Source: Cedecea neteri (GTDB lineage: Bacteria; Pseudomonadota; Gammaproteobacteria; Enterobacterales; Enterobacteriaceae). Taken from it: a stretch of 64,000 bases of DNA. A program made the translations under genes and the position numbers. The DNA lies in NCBI RefSeq assembly GCF_000758325.1, contig NZ_CP009459.1, positions 4,402,001-4,466,000 of the forward strand, read 5' to 3'. A model generated the notes under the pieces. That model worked only from the letters and a program-made list of their open reading frames with translations. It searched no databases and had not been told where the DNA came from. How positions within the stretch are numbered: position 1 is the stretch's first letter; every line of letters starts with the position of its first letter. Shown here one piece after another: positions 42,365 through 51,829 of this stretch.

Positions 42365-43243
42365 TTACAGCAGACCGGCATGCTTAAGCGCGCTGATAAT
42401 CACCGGGCGACTGGCGTCGGTCAGCGGCGTCATCGGCAGGCGTAAGGTATCGGTTGCCACAAGACCCAACTCCCTCGCGGCCCATTTCACCGGAATAGGG
42501 TTAGGTTCTACAAACAATTTATGGTGCAGCGGCATCAGACGCTGGTTAATTTCGCGAGCCTGTGCAAATTGCCCTGAGGTGGCAAGTTTACACATTTCTG
42601 CCATTTCACGCGCGGCTACGTTTGCCGTCACGGAAATCACACCGTGACCACCAAGCTGAATGAAGTCCAGCGCGCTGGCGTCATCACCGCTCACCAGGAT
42701 GAAGTCATCTTCAACCAGCTCTTTGATCTGGTTTACGCGGCTTAAGTTCCCGGTGGCTTCTTTGATACCGATAATATTTTTGATTTTCGCCAGACGGCCA
42801 ACGGTTTCAGGCAGCATGTCACAGCCGGTACGCGACGGCACGTTATACAGCATCTGCGGCAGATGGGTGCTTTCAGCAATCGCTTTAAAGTGCAGGAACA
42901 GCCCTTCCTGAGTAGGACGGTTGTAATAAGGGGTGACCGTCAGACAGCCCACAATGCCGCTGTCCTGCAGGTGATGCGTCAGGGAAATCGCTTCGGAAGT
43001 GGCGTTAGCCCCGGTACCGGCAATGATCGGGATACGCCCGTCCGCCAGTTCTACGGTAAGCTTCACTACGTCGACGTGTTCGTCGTGGCTTAAGGTAGCC
43101 GATTCGCCGGTAGTCCCTACCGAGACAATCGCCGATGTTCCGCTGGCGACATGGTAATCAATCAGTTTTTTCAGGCTGGACCGGCAGACATTACCTTTCT
43201 CATCCATCGGCGTAATTATCGCGACAACACTTCCCGTAAACAT
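42365..43243 (-). CDS. dapA: 4-hydroxy-tetrahydrodipicolinate synthase
   Basis: DapA condenses pyruvate and aspartate semialdehyde, the first step of the lysine/diaminopimelate path. The Schiff-base lysine is K161 in IGIKEATG, and Y133 lies in [15 protein letters not shown] is near residue 43. The ATG at 43243 follows GAGGGTGG and gives 292 residues as in E. coli; an earlier in-frame start six codons upstream is less likely. It heads dapA-bamC and is divergent from gcvR. Confidence 0.96.
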   Translation of the reverse strand: MFTGSVVAIITPMDEKGNVCRSSLKKLIDYHVASGTSAIVSVGTTGESATLSHDEHVDVVKLTVELADGRIPIIAGTGANATSEAISLTHHLQDSGIVGCLTVTPYYNRPTQEGLFLHFKAIAESTHLPQMLYNVPSRTGCDMLPETVGRLAKIKNIIGIKEATGNLSRVNQIKELVEDDFILVSGDDASALDFIQLGGHGVISVTANVAAREMAEMCKLATSGQFAQAREINQRLMPLHHKLFVEPNPIPVKWAARELGLVATDTLRLPMTPLTDASRPVIISALKHAGLL

Positions 43244-43389
43244 TAGCCACCCTCTGTGCAAACATGTTCTCCAATGTTACGTTTGGTGCCATAGCAAAAG
43301 CAAGCCGCCAGAAGGCGCTAAGCGGTTGGCAGCATACTTTTTTTATGCTTTCCTAATGTGAATCTCACCGATTGACAGGAAGAACACGT

Positions 43390-43944
43390 TTGACACCCTC
43401 ATCACACCATTATTTGGTTATCACAGCCCTGGGGGCGGACCGTCCAGGTATCGTCAATACCATCACACGTCACGTAAGCAGCTGCGGCTGTAATATCGAA
43501 GACAGCCGTCTGGCGATGCTGGGTGAAGAGTTCACCTTTATCATGCTGCTTTCCGGCACCTGGAACGCGATAACCCTGATCGAATCCACCCTGCCGCTGA
43601 AGGGCGCTGAGCTCGATCTGTTAATTGTGATGAAACGCACAACCGCACAAGAAAGACCGGCCACGCCGGCCACGGTTTGGGTGCAGGTTGAAGTGGCGGA
43701 CTCGCCGCACCTGATTGAGCGATTCACCCACCTGTTTGATACCCATCAAATGAACATTGCCGAGCTTGTTTCCCGCACTCAGCCTGCGGAAAACGGCGTG
43801 GGACCGCGCCTGTATATTCAGATAACCGCCCACAGTCCCGGTTCACAGGATGCGACAATTATCGAGCAAGCGTTTAAAGCCCTATGTACAGAATTGAAAG
43901 CAGAAGGCACTATTAACGTGGTTAACCCACAGCAAGATGATTAA
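43390..43944 (+). CDS. gcvR: Glycine cleavage transcriptional repressor GcvR
   Basis: GcvR binds GcvA and holds the gcv operon off without glycine. Two ACT domains are visible, starting YLVITALGADRPGIV near residue 10 and VWVQVEVADSPHLIERF near 95. A TTG at 43390, after AGGAAG, aligns with E. coli GcvR and gives 184 residues; another TTG six codons upstream is possible. bcp follows by 15 bases with GGAG before it. Confidence 0.92.
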   Translation: MTPSSHHYLVITALGADRPGIVNTITRHVSSCGCNIEDSRLAMLGEEFTFIMLLSGTWNAITLIESTLPLKGAELDLLIVMKRTTAQERPATPATVWVQVEVADSPHLIERFTHLFDTHQMNIAELVSRTQPAENGVGPRLYIQITAHSPGSQDATIIEQAFKALCTELKAEGTINVVNPQQDD

Positions 43945-43959
43945 AGACGGAGAGTAGTG

Positions 43960-44430
43960 ATGAGCCCACTGAAAGCCGGTGATATTGCACCGAAATTTAG
44001 CTTGCCCGATCAGGACGGCGAGCAAGTAAATTTAACCGACTTCCAGGGACAGAGAGTTCTGGTTTATTTCTATCCAAAAGCGATGACACCAGGCTGCACC
44101 GTGCAGGCATGTGGTTTGCGCGACAACATGGATGAGTTGAAAAAGCGTGGCGTGGAAGTGCTGGGCATCAGCACCGACAAGCCGGAAAAACTTTCCCGTT
44201 TTGCCGAGAAAGAGCTGCTTAACTTCACCCTGCTTTCTGATGAAGACCACCAGGTTTGCAGTCAGTTTGGCGTGTGGGGCGAGAAATCTTTTATGGGCAA
44301 AACCTATGACGGCATTCACCGTATCAGCTTCCTGCTGGACGGCGACGGTAAAGTGGAAAAGGTGTTTGACGATTTCAAAACCAGCAACCACCACGATATC
44401 GTTGTGAACTGGCTGACCGAAAACGCCTAA
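43960..44430 (+). CDS. bcp: Thiol peroxidase Bcp (peroxiredoxin Q)
   Basis: Bcp reduces hydrogen and organic peroxides with electrons from thioredoxin. The peroxidatic cysteine is C46 in TPGCTVQAC, and C51 is the likely resolving residue. Length is 156 residues as in E. coli, with the ATG at 43960 after GGAG. It forms a pair with gcvR. In E. coli the hyf genes follow; here an accessory block does. Confidence 0.95.
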   Translation: MSPLKAGDIAPKFSLPDQDGEQVNLTDFQGQRVLVYFYPKAMTPGCTVQACGLRDNMDELKKRGVEVLGISTDKPEKLSRFAEKELLNFTLLSDEDHQVCSQFGVWGEKSFMGKTYDGIHRISFLLDGDGKVEKVFDDFKTSNHHDIVVNWLTENA

Positions 44431-44438
44431 GAACAGAT

Positions 44439-44468
44439 AAAAAAGCCGACATCTCCGTCGGCTTTTTT
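44439..44468. terminator. Bidirectional terminator after bcp
   Basis: AAAAAAGCCGAC and GTCGGCTTTTTT pair around six bases, with A and T runs on both sides, between bcp and the convergent NmrA-like gene. Confidence 0.9.
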
Positions 44469-44509
44469 CTTATCGAGTTTTCCGCTTCGTAAGGCAGTGA
44501 CTTTCTCCG

Positions 44510-45376
44510 TTATGAAGCAAGAAGGTCATAATGCTGTTCAATGAATTGGGGTAAAGTCGTTAAAGGTTGCCCAATAATTTCTGTCCCCACGTCATCCAGC
44601 CCCTCAAGCAATCTCTCGCGCTGATCCTGTTTGATAGCCAGGAAATGCAAACGCAGAAAATCATTCTCGGGTATGCCGAGCTGCGTTAAGAATTCATCAA
44701 CCGAAGCATGTTCAAATTGAATATCCTTGCCTAAGGTATCTGCCAATACCTGCGCTATTTCAACATGGCTGTATTCTACAGGCCCATGAAGTGAATGAAT
44801 TTTTCCAGCATGCTTTTCGGGTTCAATCAGCATACTGGCGACAACGCGGGCAATATCTGCAGCCGCGATGGGGGCAAAACGGCTGTCCGGATCAAACGGC
44901 GTCACATAGCGGCCGCCGCGGATTAAATGGGCAGAATATAATAGCCACTCGGCAAAAAGAGTGACCCGGAGATGAGCCGTCGGAATGCCTGACCAGTCTA
45001 ATACCTGTTCCGCAATCCAGTGTTTGAGGGTTTGAGGGCTCGTGGCATCAGGTCGCGACTGCTTCTGAGACATATTAACGACCAGTTTAATTTTTGCCTC
45101 TTTTGCTGCCTGGGCAAAAATTGCCGTCGCCTCGACAAGCCCCTCAGCTAAAGGGTAACAAAAATAGGCTGCTGTCACGCCTTCCAGCGCCTGGCGCATT
45201 TGCCGAAGCTGGAGCATATCAGCGACCACGACTTCAGACCCTGACGCACGTAATTTAGCGGCACGCTCATCCTCACGGCGAACCAAAGCCCGAACTTTAT
45301 GGCCCTTTTCAAGCAGGAATTTTACCGTAGGGGATCCCGTATCACCTGCCGCAGCGGTAACCAAAAAGGTGTTCAT
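44510..45376 (-). CDS. NmrA-family NAD(P)-binding protein
   Basis: A 288-residue Rossmann-fold protein of the NmrA/atypical short-chain dehydrogenase type, like quinone reductase 2 (YtfG). The dinucleotide loop is VTAAAGDTG at residues 7-15, and RALVRR near 29-34 suggests NADP(H) binding. No catalytic YxxxK is evident. It may act as a redox sensor or quinone reductase; the substrate cannot be told. It lies 60 bases after the SDR gene and is likely in one operon with it and the TetR gene. Confidence 0.8.
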   Translation of the reverse strand: MNTFLVTAAAGDTGSPTVKFLLEKGHKVRALVRREDERAAKLRASGSEVVVADMLQLRQMRQALEGVTAAYFCYPLAEGLVEATAIFAQAAKEAKIKLVVNMSQKQSRPDATSPQTLKHWIAEQVLDWSGIPTAHLRVTLFAEWLLYSAHLIRGGRYVTPFDPDSRFAPIAAADIARVVASMLIEPEKHAGKIHSLHGPVEYSHVEIAQVLADTLGKDIQFEHASVDEFLTQLGIPENDFLRLHFLAIKQDQRERLLEGLDDVGTEIIGQPLTTLPQFIEQHYDLLAS

Positions 45377-45436
45377 TGTTTATTTTCCGAAAAGTCCAGG
45401 CGCTTTGCCCGGTAAACCAGACAGGTACAGCCCTGA

Positions 45437-46153
45437 TTACAGGGTGGCGAAATGGTGCTCCAGCCCCTTAGGATTGCTTTCCCAAAAGCGAGAAACCTGC
45501 ACCGAAACAGGATCGGGATAAATATCTTCTCGGTCTTCAAGCAGGCCTTTCACAATCTCTTCTGCGGCAACGGTTGGCGATGTTTTTTCCGCGTGCCGAT
45601 CGGACGCCATATCGGTATCAATAGGGCCAGGGAAGATACCCACCACGCTAATATTCTGGGATTTCAATATAGCGCGCGCGGCCTGAGTTGCTGAAAGCAG
45701 TGCGGCCTTAGAGGCGGAATACCCCGCAGTTTGGGACATAGGCGCCAGCGCCAGCACGCTCAGCACATTGGCAATCACGCCCACCTCTTTTTTGCCCATA
45801 AGCGGCGCAAAAGCTTGAAGAACCCGCACCGTACCGTAGTAGTTGACATCCATATCAGTCATCAACTCGGCAAAAGTCGCCGTCAAAATCGTATTGTCAT
45901 TCATCACCCCGGCGTTATTAACCAAAATATCAAGCTCACCGATTTTCTGAGCCGCAGCCTGAACACTCTCCGACTTCGTCACATCCAGCTGCACAGCAAC
46001 CACACGATCGTCGCCATAATCCCGCAGCGCTTGAGGATCGCGAGCACCAGCATAAACCTTACCTGCTCCGTGCCTGAGAAATGCACTCACCAATTCAGCG
46101 CCAATCCCCCGGTTTGCCCCGGTAACGAAAACTGTTTTGCCTTGAATATTCAT
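45437..46153 (-). CDS. Short-chain dehydrogenase/reductase (SDR)
   Basis: A classical SDR of 238 residues; substrate unknown. The cofactor loop is TGANRGIG near residue 11, the structural motif NNAG near 80, and the catalytic pair YSASK near 145. The ATG at 46153 was preferred because it starts the usual SDR N-terminus; an ATG 15 codons upstream at 46198 with AGGATA before it is also possible. It lies between the TetR and NmrA-like genes. Confidence 0.85.
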   Translation of the reverse strand: MNIQGKTVFVTGANRGIGAELVSAFLRHGAGKVYAGARDPQALRDYGDDRVVAVQLDVTKSESVQAAAQKIGELDILVNNAGVMNDNTILTATFAELMTDMDVNYYGTVRVLQAFAPLMGKKEVGVIANVLSVLALAPMSQTAGYSASKAALLSATQAARAILKSQNISVVGIFPGPIDTDMASDRHAEKTSPTVAAEEIVKGLLEDREDIYPDPVSVQVSRFWESNPKGLEHHFATL

Positions 46154-46209
46154 ATCAATGACCTTTTGGGTTAATTCACCGTCTGGTGATGTTTTCATGC
46201 GCGCAGAAT

Positions 46210-46812
46210 TTATCCTGTACGCTTCGTTTCTATTTCAGAGGCAAGCCTTAACGCATTGGAAATGCCATCCTTGAGCAACTGCGTAGACAAAGCCTCATCG
46301 GTAACAATACGAGAAAGCTGAAGCGTGCCGACCATGACCGCCCAAACAGCAGCAGCGACTCTCATTCGGGCCTCAGCCCCGGCCTCAACCGGCAGACAGT
46401 CAGCGATACGCTCAATAAAGCTGAGCGTTTTTCTCGTTATCATTGACCGGGTGTCTTCCGGTCGATTTTTCAATTCCGATGCAAGCGAGGCGAACACACA
46501 TCCCTTGTCGGGATTATCGCGATGTCCTGGACTCAGGTAGCGCGACAAAATATGCTCCAGACTGACCGGCGAACTGCCGTCCCCCTCCGCAAAAATGCGG
46601 CAAAAAGTTTCATCTGCCGCAATACCCACCGCTTCCTGAATCAACTCTTCTTTGGATTTGAAGTGACTATAAAATCCACCAACGGTCAGCCCTGCATGCT
46701 CCATCAATGAAGCGACGCCAACTTTTTCAATGCCTTCCTCACGGAAACGTTGTGAAGCAACCTTAACAATGTGCTTGTGCGTTTCCTCTTTATGCCCTTT
46801 TGCATAACGCAT
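46210..46812 (-). CDS. TetR-family transcriptional regulator
   Basis: A 200-residue regulator with an N-terminal helix-turn-helix (ASLMEHAGLTVGGFYSHFKSKEEL, read as the TetR pattern, about residues 34-58) and a C-terminal ligand domain. It probably represses the neighbouring genes and is released by a small molecule. AGAGGG lies 7 bases before the ATG. A near-perfect AT-rich inverted repeat lies 40 bases upstream, and a related palindrome lies before the MATE gene. Confidence 0.88.
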   Translation of the reverse strand: MRYAKGHKEETHKHIVKVASQRFREEGIEKVGVASLMEHAGLTVGGFYSHFKSKEELIQEAVGIAADETFCRIFAEGDGSSPVSLEHILSRYLSPGHRDNPDKGCVFASLASELKNRPEDTRSMITRKTLSFIERIADCLPVEAGAEARMRVAAAVWAVMVGTLQLSRIVTDEALSTQLLKDGISNALRLASEIETKRTG

Positions 46813-46851
46813 GAAATTGCCCTCTTTTTAGCGTGCTTAGTCAGCATTAAA

Positions 46852-46868
46852 TTATATTTATAATATAA
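46852..46868. promoter_or_regulatory. Candidate TetR operator before the tetR gene
   Basis: TTATATT and its complement AATATAA flank TAT, making a 17-base inverted repeat that overlaps a possible promoter for the TetR gene. Its core resembles the palindrome at 48422. Confidence 0.5.
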
Positions 46869-46947
46869 CCGGTCGTCGCACAGCTAACATCTCTTTTGAT
46901 GTCGGGTTATTCGTTATCCTGCAAAAGGGAGAAAACCGGCAAAAATC

Positions 46948-48360
46948 TCAGCTCTGAACCGCGTTGGCGGTGGCTGACGTACTGTCAGAGACTCGCGGCC
47001 ACATGGCACCAGACAACTCGGTCATTACGCAAATCACCGCTGAAACCACAATGGCCAGTGCAACAATCGAGAACACCCCCGCCAAAGAGAGATGGAAATA
47101 CGTGACGGCCAGCCACCCACCACCGGCTGCAATCAGCAAGCGCGCCGTACCGGCCAGGAAAATACGCCACATATAGCCACTTCCCTGCGCGGCAAAGCTC
47201 AGCGCGAAAACGATCCCACTCGCAGCATAGAATGGGGCAACAATTTCCAGATAGAGCGAACCCGTTTTCATAATTGCCGGATCGTGGGTGAACAGCCCCA
47301 TCCACAGCGCCGGGAAAAGAGCTACCATTAAACCAATGACTTCGACAATCGTGACGCTTACCGCCACCCCAACCCACGCAATTTTTCTGGCTCGGGCAAT
47401 CTGACCTGCCCCCACGTTCGTCCCGACCATAGTGAGGATCGCGGTTCCCATTGCGAATAAAACTGGGATAAGAACGTAGTCCAGTCGGGATGCTGTGCCA
47501 TAACCGCCGATAGCATCGAGGCCAAACCGCCCGACAGCGCCGGTCACCAGCAGAACCATGACATTCAGTTGCAGTGTCCCAAGCGCGGCCAGCACGCCCA
47601 CCTTGAGAATGTCGCCGAATAACCGGCCACGCAGAGGAGAGAGCCTCAAACGGAGCCCGGAACGCCCGCTGGCCATATAGCGCAGCAGTGCCAGGGCAGC
47701 CAGCCAGTAATAGAGACTAACGGCTACACCGGCCCCCGCGATGCCAAGACCTTTGATCGGGCCAAGCCCGAAAATAAACAGCGGCGAGAGAGGGACCAGC
47801 ACAATAGCGCCGATAAACGTCACCAGGGCTGGCACTTTCACATTCCCGACGCCCCTGAGAACGGCGGAAAGCAGGTTAACTATCCAAATCGGTACCGCCG
47901 CAATAAAAACAAATATTGAGTATGTCTGTGCGGCATGAAGCGCGTCGCCGGACCCACCGAGAGCGGCATAAAGCACCGGCCCAAAGCCGATAACGATCGC
48001 AGAAAAAAGCAGGCCAAAGGCCACTGCCACCACGACCGCATGCAGGATCAGGGCATTCACATCATCATGCCTGCCGGCACCAGTTGCCCGTGCAACCGCA
48101 GAAGCCACCCCTCCTCCAATGCCCCCGGCAGCCATCATTGTCATTAACATCCACAGGGGAAACACCATCGACACACCAACCAAAGCAGGCGTCCCGAGGA
48201 AAGAGACATAATAGGTCTCAGCCACGTTGACCAGCGTTTGTGCCGCCAGCACAGCAACGGTGGGGAGAGCAAGGCGCATCATTGTTGAAAAGACTGGCCC
48301 GCTCAGCATTTGTTCCCGCATGTGCCGTTTGGCATCCTCACGATCGTTCTGAATCTTCAT
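46948..48360 (-). CDS. MATE-family multidrug efflux transporter
   Basis: A 470-residue membrane protein with about 12 hydrophobic segments in two homologous halves, typical of MatE/NorM antiporters that export cationic drugs with Na+ or H+. Conserved N-terminal features include TMMRLALPTVAVL and VNVAETYYVSFLG. The ATG at 48360 follows GAGAGGG; a start 12 codons upstream is less likely. It has a palindromic operator upstream and the TetR gene downstream on the same strand. Confidence 0.9.
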   Translation of the reverse strand: MKIQNDREDAKRHMREQMLSGPVFSTMMRLALPTVAVLAAQTLVNVAETYYVSFLGTPALVGVSMVFPLWMLMTMMAAGGIGGGVASAVARATGAGRHDDVNALILHAVVVAVAFGLLFSAIVIGFGPVLYAALGGSGDALHAAQTYSIFVFIAAVPIWIVNLLSAVLRGVGNVKVPALVTFIGAIVLVPLSPLFIFGLGPIKGLGIAGAGVAVSLYYWLAALALLRYMASGRSGLRLRLSPLRGRLFGDILKVGVLAALGTLQLNVMVLLVTGAVGRFGLDAIGGYGTASRLDYVLIPVLFAMGTAILTMVGTNVGAGQIARARKIAWVGVAVSVTIVEVIGLMVALFPALWMGLFTHDPAIMKTGSLYLEIVAPFYAASGIVFALSFAAQGSGYMWRIFLAGTARLLIAAGGGWLAVTYFHLSLAGVFSIVALAIVVSAVICVMTELSGAMWPRVSDSTSATANAVQS

Positions 48361-48421
48361 GTTGCCCTCTCTGCTGCCGCTCATTAACCCTGTCACGGTC
48401 GCGTCGCCTTAATAACTATTA

Positions 48422-48437
48422 TATTATGATCATAATA
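48422..48437. promoter_or_regulatory. Candidate operator upstream of the MATE gene
   Basis: TATTATGATCATAATA is a perfect 16-base palindrome 62 bases before the MATE start, overlapping a minus-strand TATAAT at 48418-48423. Repression by the neighbouring TetR protein is a reasonable guess. The interval 48361-48686 otherwise holds only a hairpin at 48645-48674. Confidence 0.55.
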
Positions 48438-48644
48438 CTATGCAGCAAAAAAACGGAATACAAGAGGGATCGAAACAAATAGTCCATCGATCATTTTCCA
48501 GGGGAAGATTACAGACACCTTCGTGTAGTCGCCGCCGTAGGCAGGAACTGAACTCGAACAGTGCGTGGGAGTTTTTGAAGTTGCAGAAGGGTCATGCAGT
48601 AAAATATCAGGCAGAAAGGGGCTGCCTGACAGGAAGGCGCGACC

Positions 48645-48674
48645 GGCGGCGGTTGATATCTAACCACCGCCGCC
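48645..48674 (-). terminator. Hairpin after perM
   Basis: GGCGGCGGTT pairs with AACCACCGCC (one mismatch) around GATATCT a few bases past the perM stop. There is no T run, so its role as terminator is uncertain. Confidence 0.4.
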
Positions 48675-48686
48675 AATCCCTGATCG

Positions 48687-49763
48687 CTATTCCCGGCTCG
48701 CCGCGTCATCCACCGCTGAAGCATCCGGCCAGGCGTGAACCACGGCTTTAATCAGCGTGGCCAGCGGGATAGCAAAGAACACGCCCCAGAATCCCCACAG
48801 CCCGCCGAAAATCACCACCGACAAAATAATCACCAGCGGATGCAGGTTCACCGCCTCCGAGAACAGCACCGGTACCAGCAGGTTGCCGTCCAGCGCCTGA
48901 ATAATCAGGTACACGCCAAACAGCGTCCAGAACTCGGTGCCCAGGCCAAACTGGAACAGCGCCACGCAAATCACCGGAATAGTGACCACAAACGCGCCGA
49001 TGTAAGGAATCAGCACCGAGAAGCCAACCAGCACCGCCAGCAACAGCGAGTAATTCAGCCCGAAGACAATAAAGCCGATGTAGGTCGCCACGCCCACGAC
49101 GATCATCTCCAGCACTTTACCGCGAATATAGTTGGTGATTTGCTGGTTCATCTCCAGCCAGACCTGCCCGGCCAGACCGCGGTTACGCGGCAAAACACGG
49201 CGCACAGCATTCAGCATCTGCTCTTTGTCCTTCACGAGGAAGAACACCATCAGCGGCACCAGGATCAGGTAGATAGCCAGCGTCAGCAGCCCAACCAGCG
49301 ACGCCAGCGAGAATTTCACCACCTGGTCGCCCATGCCTGAGAGCCGTCCACGAACGTTTTCCGCCATGGCATCAATAATGCCCGCATCCACCAGCGCCGG
49401 ATAACGCTTCGGCAGCGTGGCGGCAAAATCAGAGAGCTTGTTGAGCATCCCTGGCATATCGCGAATCAGGTTGATGCCCTGCTGCCAGGCGACGGGCGCC
49501 ACAAACAGCACCATCAGCAGCAAAATGCCGACAAACAGCACCAGCACGATAGTGGTAGCCCACGTTCGGGAACAGCCAATACGTTCGAGGCGCACCGTAG
49601 GCCACTCAAGCAAATAGGCCAGAACGATGGCAACCAGCAGCGGAGCTAAAAGACCGTGCAGGAAGAACAGGATGCAAAAACCCGCCACCAGAATAACCAA
49701 CAGGGCAATCGCCTCCGGGTCGCTGAAGCGACGGCGATACCACTGCAACAACATGTCGAGCAT
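48687..49763 (-). CDS. perM: AI-2E family transporter PerM
   Basis: A 358-residue inner-membrane protein of the AI-2E/PerM permease family with about eight hydrophobic segments; its substrate is not settled. The start MLDMLLQWYRRRFSDPEA aligns with E. coli PerM, and GAAGGG lies 5 bases upstream, so a 17-codon upstream extension was dropped. It is divergent from bepA, as in E. coli. Confidence 0.92.
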   Translation of the reverse strand: MLDMLLQWYRRRFSDPEAIALLVILVAGFCILFFLHGLLAPLLVAIVLAYLLEWPTVRLERIGCSRTWATTIVLVLFVGILLLMVLFVAPVAWQQGINLIRDMPGMLNKLSDFAATLPKRYPALVDAGIIDAMAENVRGRLSGMGDQVVKFSLASLVGLLTLAIYLILVPLMVFFLVKDKEQMLNAVRRVLPRNRGLAGQVWLEMNQQITNYIRGKVLEMIVVGVATYIGFIVFGLNYSLLLAVLVGFSVLIPYIGAFVVTIPVICVALFQFGLGTEFWTLFGVYLIIQALDGNLLVPVLFSEAVNLHPLVIILSVVIFGGLWGFWGVFFAIPLATLIKAVVHAWPDASAVDDAASRE

Positions 49764-49965
49764 ACATCCCTTCCGTGAAGTTTTTTTTGATGCCGAATTG
49801 TATCGAAATGTCACCGCAAAGACTTTGCTTTTTACGGCGGATTACAAAGGAGAATCCACCAAATAAAATCTTCGCAGCTTCAACGCCCTACAGTACACTT
49901 CTTTAAGCGAACAAACTTGTACTCATCGTGTCAAAATCTGACAACGACTAAACGGGACAGTAGTT

Positions 49966-51429
49966 ATGGTTAGGCAGTTGAAAAAGACCCTGATTGCAAC
50001 ACTTACGGCCTCGCTGCTGGTAGGAACCCTACTGCCAGCGCGCGCGGATGTGACTGACCAACTCCCAGATATGGGAACATCCGCGGGCAGCACACTGTCT
50101 ATCGCGCAAGAAATGCAGATGGGCGATTTTTACGTCCGCCAGCTACGCGGTAGCGCCCCGCTGATTAACGATCCGCTGCTGACGCAGTACATCAACTCCC
50201 TGGGCATGAGGCTGGTTAGCCACGCCAATTCGGTGAAGACCCCGTTCCATTTCTTCCTGATCAACAACGACGAAATCAACGCCTTCGCCTTCTTTGGCGG
50301 CAATGTGGTGCTGCACTCCGCGCTGTTCCGTTATGCCGATACGGAAAGCCAGCTGGCTTCTGTTATGGCCCACGAAATCTCCCACGTTACCCAGCGCCAC
50401 CTGGCGCGTGCGATGGAAGATCAAAAGAAAAATGCACCGCTGACCTGGGTGGGAGCCTTAGGCTCAATTTTGCTGGCAATGGCCAGCCCGCAGGCCGGGA
50501 TGGCCGCCCTGTCCGGGACGCTGGCCGGGACGCAACAAGGCATGATCAGCTTTACGCAGCAAAATGAGCAGGAAGCCGACCGCATCGGTATTCAGGTACT
50601 GCAACGCTCGGGCTTTGATCCTCAGGCGATGCCTGGCTTCCTGGAAAAACTGCTCGATCAGGCCCGCTACTCCTCTCGCCCACCGGAAATTCTGCTGACT
50701 CACCCGCTGCCGGAAAGCCGCCTCGCGGATGCCCGCAACCGCGCCAACCAAATGCGTCCGGTGGTTGTTCAGTCCTCTGAAAGTTTCTACATGGCAAAGG
50801 TTCGCACCCTGGGGATGTATAACTCGGGCCGCAATCAGCTAACCCCGGACCTGCTGAACGCCTGGTCAAAAGGCAACGTGCGCGAGCAAAACGCGGCGCA
50901 ATATGGCCGTGCGCTGCAGGCTTTGCAGGCGGATAAATACGACGAGGCCAGAAAAGCGCTGCAGCCATTGATTAGCGCCCAGCCGGGCAACCCGTGGTAT
51001 CTCGATCTGGCCACCGATATCGATCTCGGCCAGCACAAAGCCAACGACGCGATCAACCGGCTGAAAAACGCCCCGGACCTGAAGAATAACCCGGTGCTGC
51101 AGCTGAACCTCGCCAACGCTTACCTTGAAGGCGGGCAGACCGCCGAGGCAGCGACGCAGCTTAATCGCTACACGTTCGCCCACCCTGACGACACCAACGG
51201 CTGGGATTTACTGGCGCAGGCACAGGGGAAACTTGGCAACCGCGATCAGGAGCTAGCGGCGCGCGCAGAAGTCATGGCCCTCAATGGTCGCCTGGATCAG
51301 GCTATTTCAATGCTCAGCAGCGCCAGTTCGCAGGTGAAACTCGGCAGTCTGCAGCAGGCCAGGTACGACGCCCGGATCGATCAATTGCGCCAGCTGCAGC
51401 AGCGCTTTAAACCTTATATGAAGATGTAA
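49966..51429 (+). CDS. bepA: Beta-barrel assembly-enhancing protease BepA
   Basis: BepA is a periplasmic chaperone and zinc metalloprotease that helps mature or degrade LptD and other outer-membrane proteins. A signal peptide covers residues 1-27 (cut at ARA). The M48 zinc motif HEISH is at 136-140, with the third ligand in EQEADRIG near 201. TPR repeats fill the C-terminal half from about 310. Length is 487 residues as in E. coli. yfgD follows by 11 bases. Confidence 0.95.
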   Translation: MVRQLKKTLIATLTASLLVGTLLPARADVTDQLPDMGTSAGSTLSIAQEMQMGDFYVRQLRGSAPLINDPLLTQYINSLGMRLVSHANSVKTPFHFFLINNDEINAFAFFGGNVVLHSALFRYADTESQLASVMAHEISHVTQRHLARAMEDQKKNAPLTWVGALGSILLAMASPQAGMAALSGTLAGTQQGMISFTQQNEQEADRIGIQVLQRSGFDPQAMPGFLEKLLDQARYSSRPPEILLTHPLPESRLADARNRANQMRPVVVQSSESFYMAKVRTLGMYNSGRNQLTPDLLNAWSKGNVREQNAAQYGRALQALQADKYDEARKALQPLISAQPGNPWYLDLATDIDLGQHKANDAINRLKNAPDLKNNPVLQLNLANAYLEGGQTAEAATQLNRYTFAHPDDTNGWDLLAQAQGKLGNRDQELAARAEVMALNGRLDQAISMLSSASSQVKLGSLQQARYDARIDQLRQLQQRFKPYMKM

Positions 51430-51440
51430 CAGGAGTCCGT

Positions 51441-51797
51441 ATGTCCACGAAGGTCGAAATTTATCACAACCCACGCTGCTCCAAGAGCCGTGAAACGCTG
51501 AACCTGCTGAAGGCAAAGGGTGTCGAGCCAGAAGTGGTGCTCTACCTGGAAACGCCGCCGGACGCAGCCACCGTCAAATCGCTGCTGAAGAAACTGGGCT
51601 TTACCAGCGCCCGGGAACTGATGCGCCGCAAAGAAGACCAGTACAAAGAATTGAAGCTGGACGACGCCAGCCTCAGCGAAGAAGCGCTTATTCAAGCGAT
51701 GATTGAGCACCCGAAACTTATCGAGCGCCCAATCGTGCTGGCCAACGGCAAAGCCCGCATTGGCCGCCCGCCGGAACAGGTGCTCGAGATTCTCTGA
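51441..51797 (+). CDS. yfgD: ArsC-like reductase YfgD
   Basis: A thioredoxin-fold arsenate-reductase-like protein; whether it reduces arsenate is unproven. The active-site cysteine is C13 in HNPRCSKSRETL, and the arginine-rich segment ERPIVLANGKARIGRPPE near 93-110 is typical of ArsC. Length is 118 residues. AGGAG lies before the ATG, and it is coupled to bepA. In E. coli hda and uraA follow; here opgB does. Confidence 0.92.
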   Translation: MSTKVEIYHNPRCSKSRETLNLLKAKGVEPEVVLYLETPPDAATVKSLLKKLGFTSARELMRRKEDQYKELKLDDASLSEEALIQAMIEHPKLIERPIVLANGKARIGRPPEQVLEIL

Positions 51798-51806
51798 CCT
51801 GCCCCG

Positions 51807-51829
51807 CCCGTTCCCTCTCCGGGAACGGG
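51807..51829. terminator. Terminator between yfgD and opgB
   Basis: CCCGTTCCC pairs with GGGAACGGG around five bases. It abuts the opgB stop and marks the exact place where synteny with E. coli ends. Confidence 0.75.

Noticed and set aside
48735-49340. 201-codon plus-strand frame opposite perM
   Set aside because: Composition is Gln/His/Arg-rich low complexity, typical of a reversed membrane-protein gene.
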